The position numbers and the translations under genes were made by a program. DNA of 9,822 nucleotides from Caldisericota bacterium (GTDB lineage Bacteria; Bipolaricaulota; Bipolaricaulia; Bipolaricaulales; Bipolaricaulaceae), in the NCBI GenBank assembly GCA_013151115.1, contig JAADIW010000121.1, positions 1 through 9,822 of the forward strand, read 5' to 3'. This document shows, in pieces, positions 1 through 7,625 of the stretch. The notes under the pieces were generated by a model. The model was not told where the DNA came from. It did no database searches and worked only from the letters and a program-made list of their open reading frames with translations. Each line of letters starts with the position of its first letter. The first letter of the stretch is position 1.

Positions 1-1
1 G

Positions 2-2260
2 CTGCGGGCGCTCGTCGAGCGCCCGCTGGAAGTGGACGTCCCCGCTCTCGTCTCCACCCTGGAGTCCCTCCGCCGCGATGTCCGCGCGGCGACCGAGCTC
101 GTCGCGCACCTCCGGTACCTCCCCCGTCTGCGGACCCTCCTGGACGAGGCCGCGGGGATCATCTCCGAACTCCTCGAACGCCCGCCCCCGGAGGCGCAGC
201 CCCTCCTCTCCCCCGATCGCACCAAGCTCCTCGTCCAGATCTGGCCACGGCGGCCTTCCTATGCCGGCGTTGCCTACTGCCATCGGGTGACCCGGATCAT
301 CGAGGCGGCGCTGGCCCGGTCCCGGCTCGGGGAGCTCGGGGTGCGGGCCGGGATCACCGGCAACTACGTGGCCGTGTCCCAGGGACAACGCTTGATCCAA
401 CAGGACCTCGCCCGTACCACCCTGATCTCGTCGGTGGGGGTGTTCGTGGTCCTCCTCTTCTCGTTGGGATCGGTGTTGGGGATCGTGGTAACCCTGATTC
501 CCTTGATCGTGTCGGCCTTTCTCACCATCGCGTGGGCCAAGTTTAGCGTGGGGGGGTTCAACCTCATCACGGTGTTCCTCCCCGCCCTGGTCCTGGGGCT
601 CGGCGTCGATTATTCCCTGCACCTCGTCTCCCGCATCATGGAGGAGATAAGAAACGGGCACGAGTTCCCCACGGCCCTGCGGATCGCCGTCCGCACCAAA
701 GGGGCGGCGTCACTCGGGGCGGCCCTCACCACCGGGCTCGCCTTCTCGTGCCTGCTGCTGGCCCGTTCCCTCGGGCTCAAGGAGATGGGGATCATCATGG
801 CGGTGGGGATCTTCATCGCCCTGGCCACTTCCCTCCTCCTGGGGCCCGCGTTGTTGGTCTTCCTCTACCGCGCGTTCGGGGGGAGGTTCCGGCCCCGGGG
901 GCTGGGGTACGAACGTCGGCTCTTCCATCCTTACCGGCTACTCCTCAACAACCGCTGGGCGGTGATCGTTTTGACGCTCCTCCTCACCGGGGCGGTCTCC
1001 TATCAGGCGAGCCAGGTAGGGTTCCGGTTCGTCCCCCAGGAGCTCTCCCCCACCACCCCCGCCCAGGAGGTGGCGGCCGAGGCCTTCCGGGCCTTCAGCG
1101 GTGAGGTGAGTTTCAAGAACGACTTCCTCGTCTTCGCGCGGGATCCAGCGGAGCTGGAGCGGGTGAGCGCCGAGCTCGCGGCCCACCCCGGGGTGGCCAC
1201 GGTCCACTCGCTCCGCGACCTGCTTCCCTCAGAGCTCCTGCGGGGGGAGGTGGCGTTCCAGGAGATCCCGCTGGCGCCGTTGGACGCGCTCCTGTCACTC
1301 CTGGAAGGAAACCTCGATCGCTGGGAGGGGCGGATCCGCGAGGTCCGGGAGCTCGCGGTCATCCTGGCCCAGGGAGAACTCGCCGCCGCGGCGTTGGGCG
1401 CGGGGGAGGTGGCGTCTGAGCTATCCGGGCTCGTGGACGACCTCCTCGGCCTCGCCTCTCGCATGGCGGCGTACGACCCCTCCGCCCTGGGGGGCCACGT
1501 GCAGGCCCTGCGGGCCGACTACGGGGTCATCGCGGAGTTCCTGGACCACCTCCGGGCGCTCCCTCCGGAGGGGGAGCTGCTGCGGCGGATCGTGGAGATC
1601 CTGCCGGAGGATCTGAAGGCCTACTACAGCACGCCCGAGGGCGAGTTCGTGATCCACGTGGGCATGGTCCCCGGGTATCTGGAGGGGAGCAAGCTGGACG
1701 AGTTCATCGGGTGGCTCGACGGGAAGGGGCTCCATTACTTCGGGTTCCCCGAGGTACGGTTACGCTTGAAACACTACATGCAGCGGGATTTTGCCGTGTC
1801 CACCTCGCTGGCGGCGGCGCTCATCCTCGCGGTTCTCCTCCTCAACTTCCGCAGCCTCCGGGTGGGCCTCGTGGCCCTGGTGCCGTTGGTGGTGGGATAC
1901 GTCTGGATGCTCGCGGGGATGAAGTTCCTGGGGATCGATTTCAACTTCATCAACATCTCCATCTCCCCCCTGCTCATCGGCCTCGGGGTGGATGCCGGCA
2001 TCCACGTGGCCCACCGCATCCTCGAGGAGGGCACGGGCCTCCCGGCGGTGGCCCGGGGCGCGGCGGCCTCGGCGATGCCGGTGATGGCCGCGGCCCTGAC
2101 CACCATGGTGGTATTCGGGGCGTTGCTGTGGGCGAACACACCGGGTCTCCGGGTCCTGGGGACTTGTGCCCTATTGGGACTCGGTTTCTCCCTCCTGGGG
2201 AGCCTCCTCTTCGTGCCCGCGGCCTTGGTGCGAGTTGAGCGACGCGGCGGGGGAAGATAG
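2..2260 (+). CDS. RND superfamily (MMPL/COG1033-type) exporter, 5'-partial
   Basis: This is an inner-membrane, proton-driven transporter of the RND superfamily, probably moving a hydrophobic or lipid-like substrate; the substrate cannot be read from the sequence. The frame is open to the left edge, so the GTG at 32 is probably internal and the true start lies outside. Numbering from that GTG, a helix bundle at about 129-280 carries GVDYSLHLV with Asp193, and a second at about 587-735 carries GVDAGIHVA with Asp654. These are the paired TM4/TM10 aspartates expected for proton relay. Residues 309-328 form TM7. Between the bundles lies a large extracytoplasmic loop (about 330-585) with a long helical, Leu/Ala/Glu-rich section. 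A similar helical section precedes the first bundle, showing the usual internal duplication. By symmetry roughly 100-150 N-terminal residues including TM1 are missing. The family assignment is firm, the subfamily (HAE3-like or HpnN-like) is not. Confidence 0.9.
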   Translation: MRALVERPLEVDVPALVSTLESLRRDVRAATELVAHLRYLPRLRTLLDEAAGIISELLERPPPEAQPLLSPDRTKLLVQIWPRRPSYAGVAYCHRVTRIIEAALARSRLGELGVRAGITGNYVAVSQGQRLIQQDLARTTLISSVGVFVVLLFSLGSVLGIVVTLIPLIVSAFLTIAWAKFSVGGFNLITVFLPALVLGLGVDYSLHLVSRIMEEIRNGHEFPTALRIAVRTKGAASLGAALTTGLAFSCLLLARSLGLKEMGIIMAVGIFIALATSLLLGPALLVFLYRAFGGRFRPRGLGYERRLFHPYRLLLNNRWAVIVLTLLLTGAVSYQASQVGFRFVPQELSPTTPAQEVAAEAFRAFSGEVSFKNDFLVFARDPAELERVSAELAAHPGVATVHSLRDLLPSELLRGEVAFQEIPLAPLDALLSLLEGNLDRWEGRIREVRELAVILAQGELAAAALGAGEVASELSGLVDDLLGLASRMAAYDPSALGGHVQALRADYGVIAEFLDHLRALPPEGELLRRIVEILPEDLKAYYSTPEGEFVIHVGMVPGYLEGSKLDEFIGWLDGKGLHYFGFPEVRLRLKHYMQRDFAVSTSLAAALILAVLLLNFRSLRVGLVALVPLVVGYVWMLAGMKFLGIDFNFINISISPLLIGLGVDAGIHVAHRILEEGTGLPAVARGAAASAMPVMAAALTTMVVFGALLWANTPGLRVLGTCALLGLGFSLLGSLLFVPAALVRVERRGGGR

Positions 2261-2303
2261 CATCGGGGGATGAAAACCATTCCGGTCTGGGAAAGGACCC
2301 AAG
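2261..2303 (+). promoter_or_regulatory. Short gap before rny with its Shine-Dalgarno
   Basis: This 43-nt spacer is the only gap larger than about 12 nt in the plus-strand block. GAAAGGA at 2291-2297 lies six bases before the ATG at 2304 and supports that start. No convincing -35/-10 pair or hairpin terminator is visible in the spacer, so rny may be co-transcribed with the RND gene or driven by a promoter inside its 3' end. Confidence 0.6.
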
Positions 2304-3830
2304 ATGACCTTCATCATACCGATCGTGTCTTCCGTGGTCTCCCTCCTTTTGGGGACGGCCCTCGGGCTCGGGGTCGCCCTGCGCCGCCAGCGGCGGGCGC
2401 GACGCCGGGCCGAGGACATCATCGCCGCCGCGGAGGAGGAGGCCGAGCGGATACGGCGGGAGAAACTCCTCCGGGCTCAGGAGGAGATCAGGGCCCTTCA
2501 GGAGAAGGAGGAAGAACGGCTGCGCCGGCGGGAGCAAGAGCTCTCCGCGGCCGAGGAACGGCTCCTCGCGCGGGAAAACCGCCTCCGTAAACGCGAGAGC
2601 CAGCTGGAATCCCTGGAGGAACTCCTGCGCCAGCAGGAGGCGGAGGTACGCCGGCTGCTGGAGAGGGGGCGTAAGCTCCTGGAGGAGGAGGAGAAGCTCC
2701 TCCAGCGCCTGAGCGGGTTCAGCCGGGAAGAGGCCAAGGAATACCTGCTCAAGCTCGTCGAGGCCGACGCGGAGAAGCACTTCGCCCAACGGATCGCCGC
2801 GGTGGAGCAGCGTTTCCGCCAGGATGCGGAGCGCCTGGCCAAGGAGATCCTCGCCACCGCGGTGCAGCGTTATGCCGCCGAGTACGCCGAGGAGAACACC
2901 GTCTCCACCGTCCCCCTCCCCTCCGAGGAGTTCAAGGGGCGGATCATCGGCCGCGAGGGCCGCAACATCCGGACCTTCGAGGCCCTCACCGGGGTCGATG
3001 TTCTCGTGGACGATACCCCTGATGTGGTGGTCCTCTCCTCCTTCAACCCCCTGCGCCGGGAGATCGCGCGCCTGGCCATGGAGAAGCTGATCGAGGACGG
3101 CCGCATCCACCCCGCCCGCATCGAGGAGAAGGTGCGCCGGGCCAAGGAGCGGGTCGAGGACGTCATCCGCGAACACGGCGAGCGGGCCGCGTTCGAGGTG
3201 GGGGTGGAGCTCCCCCGGGAGCTCATCATGCTCCTGGGCAGGCTGCACTTCCGCACCAGCTACGGCCAGAATCAGCTCCAGCACTCGCTGGAGGTGAGCC
3301 ACCTCTCCCGGCTCATCGCCGAGGAGCTGGGGATCGATCCCAACGTGGCCAAACGGGCGGGGCTCCTCCACGACATCGGCAAGGCCCTGGATCAGGACGT
3401 GGAGGGCTCCCACGCCCTCATCGGTGCGGACCTGGCCCGGCGTTACGGGGAGCGTCCCCTGATCGTCAACGCCATCGCCGCCCATCACGAGGAGGCGGAG
3501 CCCGCTTCGGTGATAGCCGCCATCGTCCAGGCGGCCGACACCCTGTCAGCGGCCCGTCCCGGGGCACGCCGCGAGACCTACGAGCGCTACATCCAGCGCC
3601 TGCGGGAGTTGGAGGACCTCTGCCGCGCCTACCCCGAGGTGGCCGAGGCCTATGCCCTGCAGGCGGGGCGTGAGGTGCGGGTGGTGGTGCGTCCCGAACG
3701 GACCTCCGATGAGATGGCTTCCAAGTTGGCGTATGATATCGCGCGGCAGATCGAGGAGCAGTTACAATACCCTGGCGAGATAAAGGTGACGGTCATCCGG
3801 CAGGTACAATATATCGAGACCGCCAGGTGA
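2304..3830 (+). CDS. rny: Ribonuclease Y
   Basis: This is a membrane-anchored endoribonuclease that starts mRNA decay in many bacteria lacking RNase E. The 508 residues match the family length (about 520). Residues 3-25 form an N-terminal transmembrane helix, followed by an Arg-rich stretch and a long Glu/Arg coiled coil to about residue 190. A KH RNA-binding domain follows, with GRIIGREGRNIR at 212-223. The HD metal-dependent phosphohydrolase domain shows His327, the HD pair His356-Asp357 in LLHDIGKA, the His394-His395 pair and Asp412 in QAADTLSAARPGARRE, so the metal ligands are intact. The ATG at 2304 has a good ribosome-binding site. The stop at 3828-3830 is followed by the spoVS ribosome-binding site with no spacer. 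In Bacillus subtilis the same gene (ymdA/rny) lies near ymdB and spoVS; ymdB is absent here. Confidence 0.97.
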   Translation: MTFIIPIVSSVVSLLLGTALGLGVALRRQRRARRRAEDIIAAAEEEAERIRREKLLRAQEEIRALQEKEEERLRRREQELSAAEERLLARENRLRKRESQLESLEELLRQQEAEVRRLLERGRKLLEEEEKLLQRLSGFSREEAKEYLLKLVEADAEKHFAQRIAAVEQRFRQDAERLAKEILATAVQRYAAEYAEENTVSTVPLPSEEFKGRIIGREGRNIRTFEALTGVDVLVDDTPDVVVLSSFNPLRREIARLAMEKLIEDGRIHPARIEEKVRRAKERVEDVIREHGERAAFEVGVELPRELIMLLGRLHFRTSYGQNQLQHSLEVSHLSRLIAEELGIDPNVAKRAGLLHDIGKALDQDVEGSHALIGADLARRYGERPLIVNAIAAHHEEAEPASVIAAIVQAADTLSAARPGARRETYERYIQRLRELEDLCRAYPEVAEAYALQAGREVRVVVRPERTSDEMASKLAYDIARQIEEQLQYPGEIKVTVIRQVQYIETAR

Positions 3831-3838
3831 AAGGAGGT
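3831..3838 (+). promoter_or_regulatory. Strong Shine-Dalgarno for spoVS
   Basis: AAGGAGGT begins directly after the rny stop codon and ends four bases before the GTG at 3843. It is a near-perfect anti-Shine-Dalgarno match and the strongest in the window. It decides the GTG start and suggests that SpoVS is translated at a higher rate than its operon partners. Confidence 0.85.
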
Positions 3839-3842
3839 AGTC

Positions 3843-4157
3843 GTGAACGTCCTGAAGATCGCGGCGACTTCTAACCCCAGCGCAGCAGCGGGAGCCCTGG
3901 CCAACACGATCCGCGAGTTCGGCGTGGCGGAGCTCCAGGCCATCGGTCCCAAGGCGGTGAACCAGGCCGTCAAGTGCATCGCCATCGCCCGGGGGTACAT
4001 GGCCCCGAGCGGTGTGGATCTCTTCTTCGTTCCCTCCTTCACCGACGTGGAGATAAACGGCGAGATGAAGACCGCCCTGCGCTTCACCGTCCGTTCCCGG
4101 ACGCCGGTGACCAGCCTGCGCCCCCGCACCCGCGGAGGGGGTGCCAGCGAGTTCTGA
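3843..4157 (+). CDS. spoVS: Stage V sporulation protein S (SpoVS), Alba-like
   Basis: This is a small Alba-fold protein thought to bind nucleic acid. In Bacillus it is needed for late sporulation, but it also occurs in many bacteria that do not sporulate. Residues 1-86 match the family along their whole length, with conserved stretches ELQAIGPKAVNQAVK, IAIARGYMAPSGVDL and FTDVEINGEMKTAL. The GTG start is fixed by the AAGGAGGT just upstream. The family usually ends near residue 86; here an 18-residue Arg/Gly/Ser-rich tail (87-104) follows, and its DNA includes the putative ribosome-binding site of the next gene. Location directly behind rny is a recurrent arrangement. Whether this organism makes spores cannot be judged from this window; a general regulatory or RNA/DNA-binding role is just as likely. 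Confidence 0.95.
   Translation: MNVLKIAATSNPSAAAGALANTIREFGVAELQAIGPKAVNQAVKCIAIARGYMAPSGVDLFFVPSFTDVEINGEMKTALRFTVRSRTPVTSLRPRTRGGGASEF
4134..4141 (+). promoter_or_regulatory. Possible Shine-Dalgarno for the atpZ-like gene
   Basis: GGAGGGGG lies inside the 3' end of spoVS, where it encodes the Gly run of the SpoVS tail. It is about 12 bases from the CTG at 4154, longer than the usual spacing, so re-initiation by ribosomes that finish spoVS may matter more than direct recruitment. Confidence 0.4.
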
Positions 4158-4411
4158 AGCGGGACAAACCTGAGCGGTCGTTCCCCTGGCTCGAGGCCCT
4201 GCGGGGCATCTACCTGGTGAGCCAATTGGGACTGACGGTGGTGTTCGGGGCCTTGGCCGGATGGGGGCTGGGATGGGGCGTCGATCGCCTCATCGGGAGG
4301 GGGAAGACGGCCCAGGTCGTGGGGATCTTCCTGGGCCTCGTCGCCGGGGCTCTGGGGGCGTGGCGCGAACTCAAGCTCGCCTTGGACAAGCGGGGTGAAA
4401 GGGAGAGATGA
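4154..4411 (+). CDS. atpZ: AtpZ/AtpI-family two-helix membrane protein, probable CTG start
   Basis: AtpZ/AtpI proteins help assemble the F-type ATP synthase c-ring and have been linked to Mg2+/Ca2+ uptake. The 85 residues from the CTG at 4154 show a basic N-terminus, helix 1 at about 19-41 with glycines G32, G36 and G40 followed by Asp44, a short cytoplasmic turn, and helix 2 at about 53-70 ending in a charged tail. This two-hairpin pattern with GxxxGxxxD fits PF09527. No ATG, GTG or TTG lies near the expected start: CTG 4154-4156 overlaps the spoVS stop as CTGA, whereas the next choices, GTG 4217 and TTG 4226, would cut into helix 1 and lack a good ribosome-binding site. No other ATP synthase genes are in the window, so the partnership is inferred from family only. 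The end overlaps the next gene as ATGA. Confidence 0.75.
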   Translation: MKRDKPERSFPWLEALRGIYLVSQLGLTVVFGALAGWGLGWGVDRLIGRGKTAQVVGIFLGLVAGALGAWRELKLALDKRGERER

Positions 4412-6987
4412 ATAGCTTCTTCCAGAGACATAGGGTCACGATCCTGTGGGTGGTATTGGGGAGCTTCGTGATCGGGAGCGTCCTCCTGTTCGCGTTCAAC
4501 CGCATATTCTATTCCCGCCGTGTCACCCGGGGTCCGGAGGCGGAGACGGTGTTGGTGGTGGACGGGGTCGAGATCGATCGCGGGACCCTGGATAAGGCCT
4601 ACACCGACCTCGTCGATACTTACACCCAATTCTACCGGAGCCTGGGCATGGATTTCACTGAGCAGTTGGCGGGCACCGACGGCCTCTTCCGCCGCGAGAC
4701 CTTGCGTGCCCAAGCGGCGGAGGGGCTCATCTACCAGGTGATCGTGGACAAGGAGGCCCGGCGTTTGGGGATCTCGGTCCCGCGGTCCGAGCTGGACAAG
4801 GCGGTCGAGGAGGAGTACCGCAATTACCTGAAGAGCTTGGGGGTGGACGAGGCACGCTTCATCGAGTACCTCCGGGCCCGGGGCCTGACCCTCGCCGCGT
4901 TCAAGGAGGACCTGCGTCCCCGGGTCCGCTTCCGGCTCCTGGAAGAGAAGCTCAAGGCGTATATCGTCGGTCCCATCGAACCCACTGACGAGGACCTCAA
5001 GGCCTATTACGAGGAAAACAAGGCCCGCTATCGGGAGGAGCCGGCCAAGGTGAAGCTCGCCTATATCCTGATCAAAGGGGATGAAGCCCTGGCGAACGAG
5101 GTGCTGGTGAAGGCGCAGGCCCCGGACGCCGATTTCTCCTCCTTAGTGGCGGAATACTCCCAGGCCGAGGACGCAGCCCAAACCGGGGGCGTGGTGGATT
5201 GGTTCGCCAAGGGCGAAGAAGCGGATCTCCCCTGGACGGTGCAGGAGAAGGCGTTCGAGCTCGCCGAGGGGGAGGTCGCTCTGGTGCGGGACGGGAACGA
5301 TTACTACATCGTGAAGCTCCTGGGGAAGAAGCCGCCCACCTACAAGCCCTTCGAGGAGGTAAAGGAGGAGGTCAGGAACGCCTACATCCAGGAGAAGGAA
5401 CGGGAGAAATGGGACGCGTGGCGTAAGGAGAAACGGGCCCAGGTGACGCTCGAGGTGAAGGAGCCGGTGCTCCTCGCCTTCATCGAGCAGGGGCAGGGCG
5501 ATGTCGAGGCAGCGATACAGACCCTCCTCGCGGCGAAAGGGGGTCTCCTCGATCCGGCCATCGATTACTACCTCGGCAGGCTCTACGAGTCGTTGTACCT
5601 CAAGCTCGGGACCGAAAAGGCGAATCTCGAGAAGCTGGAATCGCGTACCGAGGAAGAGGAGAAGAAGCTTGCCGAACTCAGGGAGAAGCAGGAGGAGTAC
5701 AAGAAAAAGGCCATCGAGCATTACATCGCGTTCGCCGAGAACGGGGAAGGGGACGAGGCCCTCTACCGTCGGATCATCTCCCTCGACCCGGACAACGCCT
5801 ACGCCCACCTCCGGCTGGCGGCGCTCTACTTCGCCCGGGAGCTGTATATCGAGGCCGAGCGGGAGTACGACCAGGTCCTGCGTGTCCAGACGGACTCGGT
5901 GGAGGCCCTGGTGGGACAGGGCGATGTGGCCATGGCCATCGGCCTCTACGACCGGGCGGTGGAGCGGTATCGCAAGGCCCTGGAGGTTGAACCCGACGCC
6001 ACCTACGTCCGGGTGAAGCTGGCGGAGGCCTACCTCAAGGGGGAGAAACTCTCCGAGGCCCGGGCCACGCTCGAGGAGGTGCTCAAGACCTCCCCCAACA
6101 ACGATCGGGCGCTGAAGCTCATGGGTGACCTCCTCATGGCCGAGGGGAAGCCCAAGGAAGCCTTGTCCTACTATGAGCGGGCGGTGGAAAGAAACCCGGC
6201 GTGGGACTACCGATTGGCGCTCGGGGACGCTTACAAGGCCCTGGGCGAGACCGACAAGGCCGCCGAGATCTACGAGGCGGTTAAGGCCCGCTATGCCTAT
6301 CGGTACGAACCTTACGAACGCTTGGGGGATCTGTATCGCGACCTCGGCGATGATGAAGAGGCGGTCTTCTGGTACGAGGAAGGGCTCAAACGCACCACCG
6401 ATACGGGGATAAAGGAGGTCCTGGCCAAGAAGATCGTGGACCTCCGCCCCGATGACCTGGAGGCCCGATTCCGCCTCGCTTCCTATTACTATCAGAACTA
6501 CAAGTACTCCGCTGCGATCGAACAGTACAAGTTCATCCTGGAGAGGTCCCCCCGGGATATCGATGCCCTCCTCGGGCTCGGCGATTGTTACGTAGGGAAG
6601 ACGGAATACGATGAGGCACTCAAGTATTACAAGCAGGCCCTGGCCCTCGCGGCGAGCGATGAGCTCAAGATCGCCGTCCTGGGGAAGATCATCGAGTCCG
6701 AGAAGAAGCGGGTGGGCCCCGGAGGGGAGCTCACCGCGGCCGCCAAGGAAGCCCTGTGGCAGCGGGCCCTGATCTACAAACGCCTCGGCCGGACTGACAA
6801 GGCGAAGGCCGATCTCCAGACGATCTACGCCGCCGATCCGTCCTTCCGGGCCGATGAACTCATCCCCCTGCTCAAGGAGCTCGGGGTCGAGGTGGAGGAA
6901 CAGACCTCGTCCCAGACCCCGGGGACGGCGATCGAGGGCACCGTCCAGACCCAGTCGCAACCCACGGGCGAGGGGCCTGAGGGATGA
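4408..6987 (+). CDS. Membrane-anchored SurA/PrsA-like parvulin-domain protein fused to TPR repeats
   Basis: This is probably an extracytoplasmic folding or assembly factor. Residues 11-31 form one transmembrane helix preceded by basic residues and without a lipobox, so the bulk should be outside the cytoplasm. Residues about 45-200 resemble the SurA N-terminal helical domain, 215-310 a PPIC-type parvulin domain, and 311-346 the helix that closes SurA-type folds. A charged coiled coil (about 409-437) then leads into about nine TPR-like units up to residue 815, and a Gln/Thr/Pro/Gly-rich tail ends the protein at 859. In the parvulin domain the GG-WF motif is present at 260-266, but both conserved histidines appear as tyrosine (Y219 in AYILI, Y300 in DYYIV), so isomerase activity may be absent or low and the domain may act as a chaperone. 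The ATG lies in the ATGA overlap with the atpZ-like stop; AAAGGGAG at 4398-4405 is a close ribosome-binding site. Confidence 0.88.
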   Translation: MNSFFQRHRVTILWVVLGSFVIGSVLLFAFNRIFYSRRVTRGPEAETVLVVDGVEIDRGTLDKAYTDLVDTYTQFYRSLGMDFTEQLAGTDGLFRRETLRAQAAEGLIYQVIVDKEARRLGISVPRSELDKAVEEEYRNYLKSLGVDEARFIEYLRARGLTLAAFKEDLRPRVRFRLLEEKLKAYIVGPIEPTDEDLKAYYEENKARYREEPAKVKLAYILIKGDEALANEVLVKAQAPDADFSSLVAEYSQAEDAAQTGGVVDWFAKGEEADLPWTVQEKAFELAEGEVALVRDGNDYYIVKLLGKKPPTYKPFEEVKEEVRNAYIQEKEREKWDAWRKEKRAQVTLEVKEPVLLAFIEQGQGDVEAAIQTLLAAKGGLLDPAIDYYLGRLYESLYLKLGTEKANLEKLESRTEEEEKKLAELREKQEEYKKKAIEHYIAFAENGEGDEALYRRIISLDPDNAYAHLRLAALYFARELYIEAEREYDQVLRVQTDSVEALVGQGDVAMAIGLYDRAVERYRKALEVEPDATYVRVKLAEAYLKGEKLSEARATLEEVLKTSPNNDRALKLMGDLLMAEGKPKEALSYYERAVERNPAWDYRLALGDAYKALGETDKAAEIYEAVKARYAYRYEPYERLGDLYRDLGDDEEAVFWYEEGLKRTTDTGIKEVLAKKIVDLRPDDLEARFRLASYYYQNYKYSAAIEQYKFILERSPRDIDALLGLGDCYVGKTEYDEALKYYKQALALAASDELKIAVLGKIIESEKKRVGPGGELTAAAKEALWQRALIYKRLGRTDKAKADLQTIYAADPSFRADELIPLLKELGVEVEEQTSSQTPGTAIEGTVQTQSQPTGEGPEG

Positions 6988-7625
6988 GGAAGGACCCGGG
7001 CGAGGCGTTCGCGGAACTCGTCGGGGTGGTGGCCCGGCTGCGAGGGCCCGGGGGATGTCCGTGGGATCTGGCCCAGACCCACCGTTCCCTGATCCCATAC
7101 CTTATCGAGGAGGCCTACGAGGTGGCCGAGGCCATCGAGGAGGGAACGGCCGAGAGGCTCGCGGACGAACTCGGTGATCTCCTCCTCCAAGTGCTCCTCC
7201 ACGCCCGCATAGAGGAGGAACGGGGGCGGTTTTCCATCGTGGACGTGGTGGAGAACCTCCGGGACAAGCTCGTCCGACGCCATCCCCACGTGTTCGGTGA
7301 CGCCGAGGCCCGGACCCCGGACGAAGTGCGCGGCCGCTGGGAGGAGATCAAGGAGCGGGAGGGCAGGAGTTTCGAGGTCGGGACGAAGCCCGCCCTGCTC
7401 GTGGCCCGAAAATTCGTGGAGAGGGAACGTAGCCTCGGCCGGGAGGTGGCCCTGCCCCGCAGGATATCCTGGGGGGAAGGCGACCCCGAGCGGTTGGTGG
7501 GCGAGGTGCTCCTGGAGGCGGTCCTCTGGGCGCAGGAGCACGGGGTGGAGCCCGAGGTCGCCCTGCGGCGGGAGATAATCAAGAGGCTCGATGGCGGGAA
7601 GGGACAGGTTCGCGAAGCTGCGTGA
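6984..7625 (+). CDS. mazG: MazG family nucleoside triphosphate pyrophosphohydrolase
   Basis: MazG hydrolyses (d)NTPs to the monophosphate and pyrophosphate, cleaning the nucleotide pool and influencing stress survival. The first domain is canonical: CPWDLAQTH at 25-33, the metal-binding EEAYE at 42-46, and E62/D65 in DELGDLL. The second domain is recognisable from its start (PALLVARKFVERE, about 131-143) and its end (GVEPEVALRREIIKR), but the helix that should carry a second EExxE is missing and the second ExxD reads as LxxE. The protein is therefore 213 residues, about 50 shorter than the usual two-domain form. The ATG overlaps the stop of the TPR protein as ATGA, with GGCGAGGGG at 6967-6975 as ribosome-binding site. 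The 3' end overlaps the next gene by 35 nt. Function is confident; which domain carries activity here is inferred. Confidence 0.95.
   Translation: MRKDPGEAFAELVGVVARLRGPGGCPWDLAQTHRSLIPYLIEEAYEVAEAIEEGTAERLADELGDLLLQVLLHARIEEERGRFSIVDVVENLRDKLVRRHPHVFGDAEARTPDEVRGRWEEIKEREGRSFEVGTKPALLVARKFVERERSLGREVALPRRISWGEGDPERLVGEVLLEAVLWAQEHGVEPEVALRREIIKRLDGGKGQVREAA
7581..7586 (+). promoter_or_regulatory. Shine-Dalgarno for the DUF4911-like gene
   Basis: AAGAGG lies four bases before the ATG at 7591, inside the mazG coding region. It supports a start that overlaps mazG by 35 nt rather than a later in-frame GTG near 7654, which would remove the first 21 residues including part of the first predicted strand. 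Confidence 0.5.

Noticed and set aside
2270..2590. Small ORF starting with ATG 2270 in front of rny, as a leader peptide
   Set aside because: It runs far into rny in another frame, has no good ribosome-binding site, and its translation becomes Arg/Gly/Pro-rich as expected of a shadow frame.
1974..3488. Long minus-strand open frame (504 codons) opposite the RND end and rny
   Set aside because: It is antisense to strongly conserved rny and RND sequence; its Leu/Gly/Pro/Glu-rich translation shows no family motif. Long antisense frames are expected at this GC content.
5143..7098. Minus-strand open frame of 651 codons opposite the parvulin/TPR gene
   Set aside because: The plus strand carries clear TPR and parvulin patterns; the antisense translation is low-complexity Leu/Gly/Val/Glu without domains and is a composition artefact.
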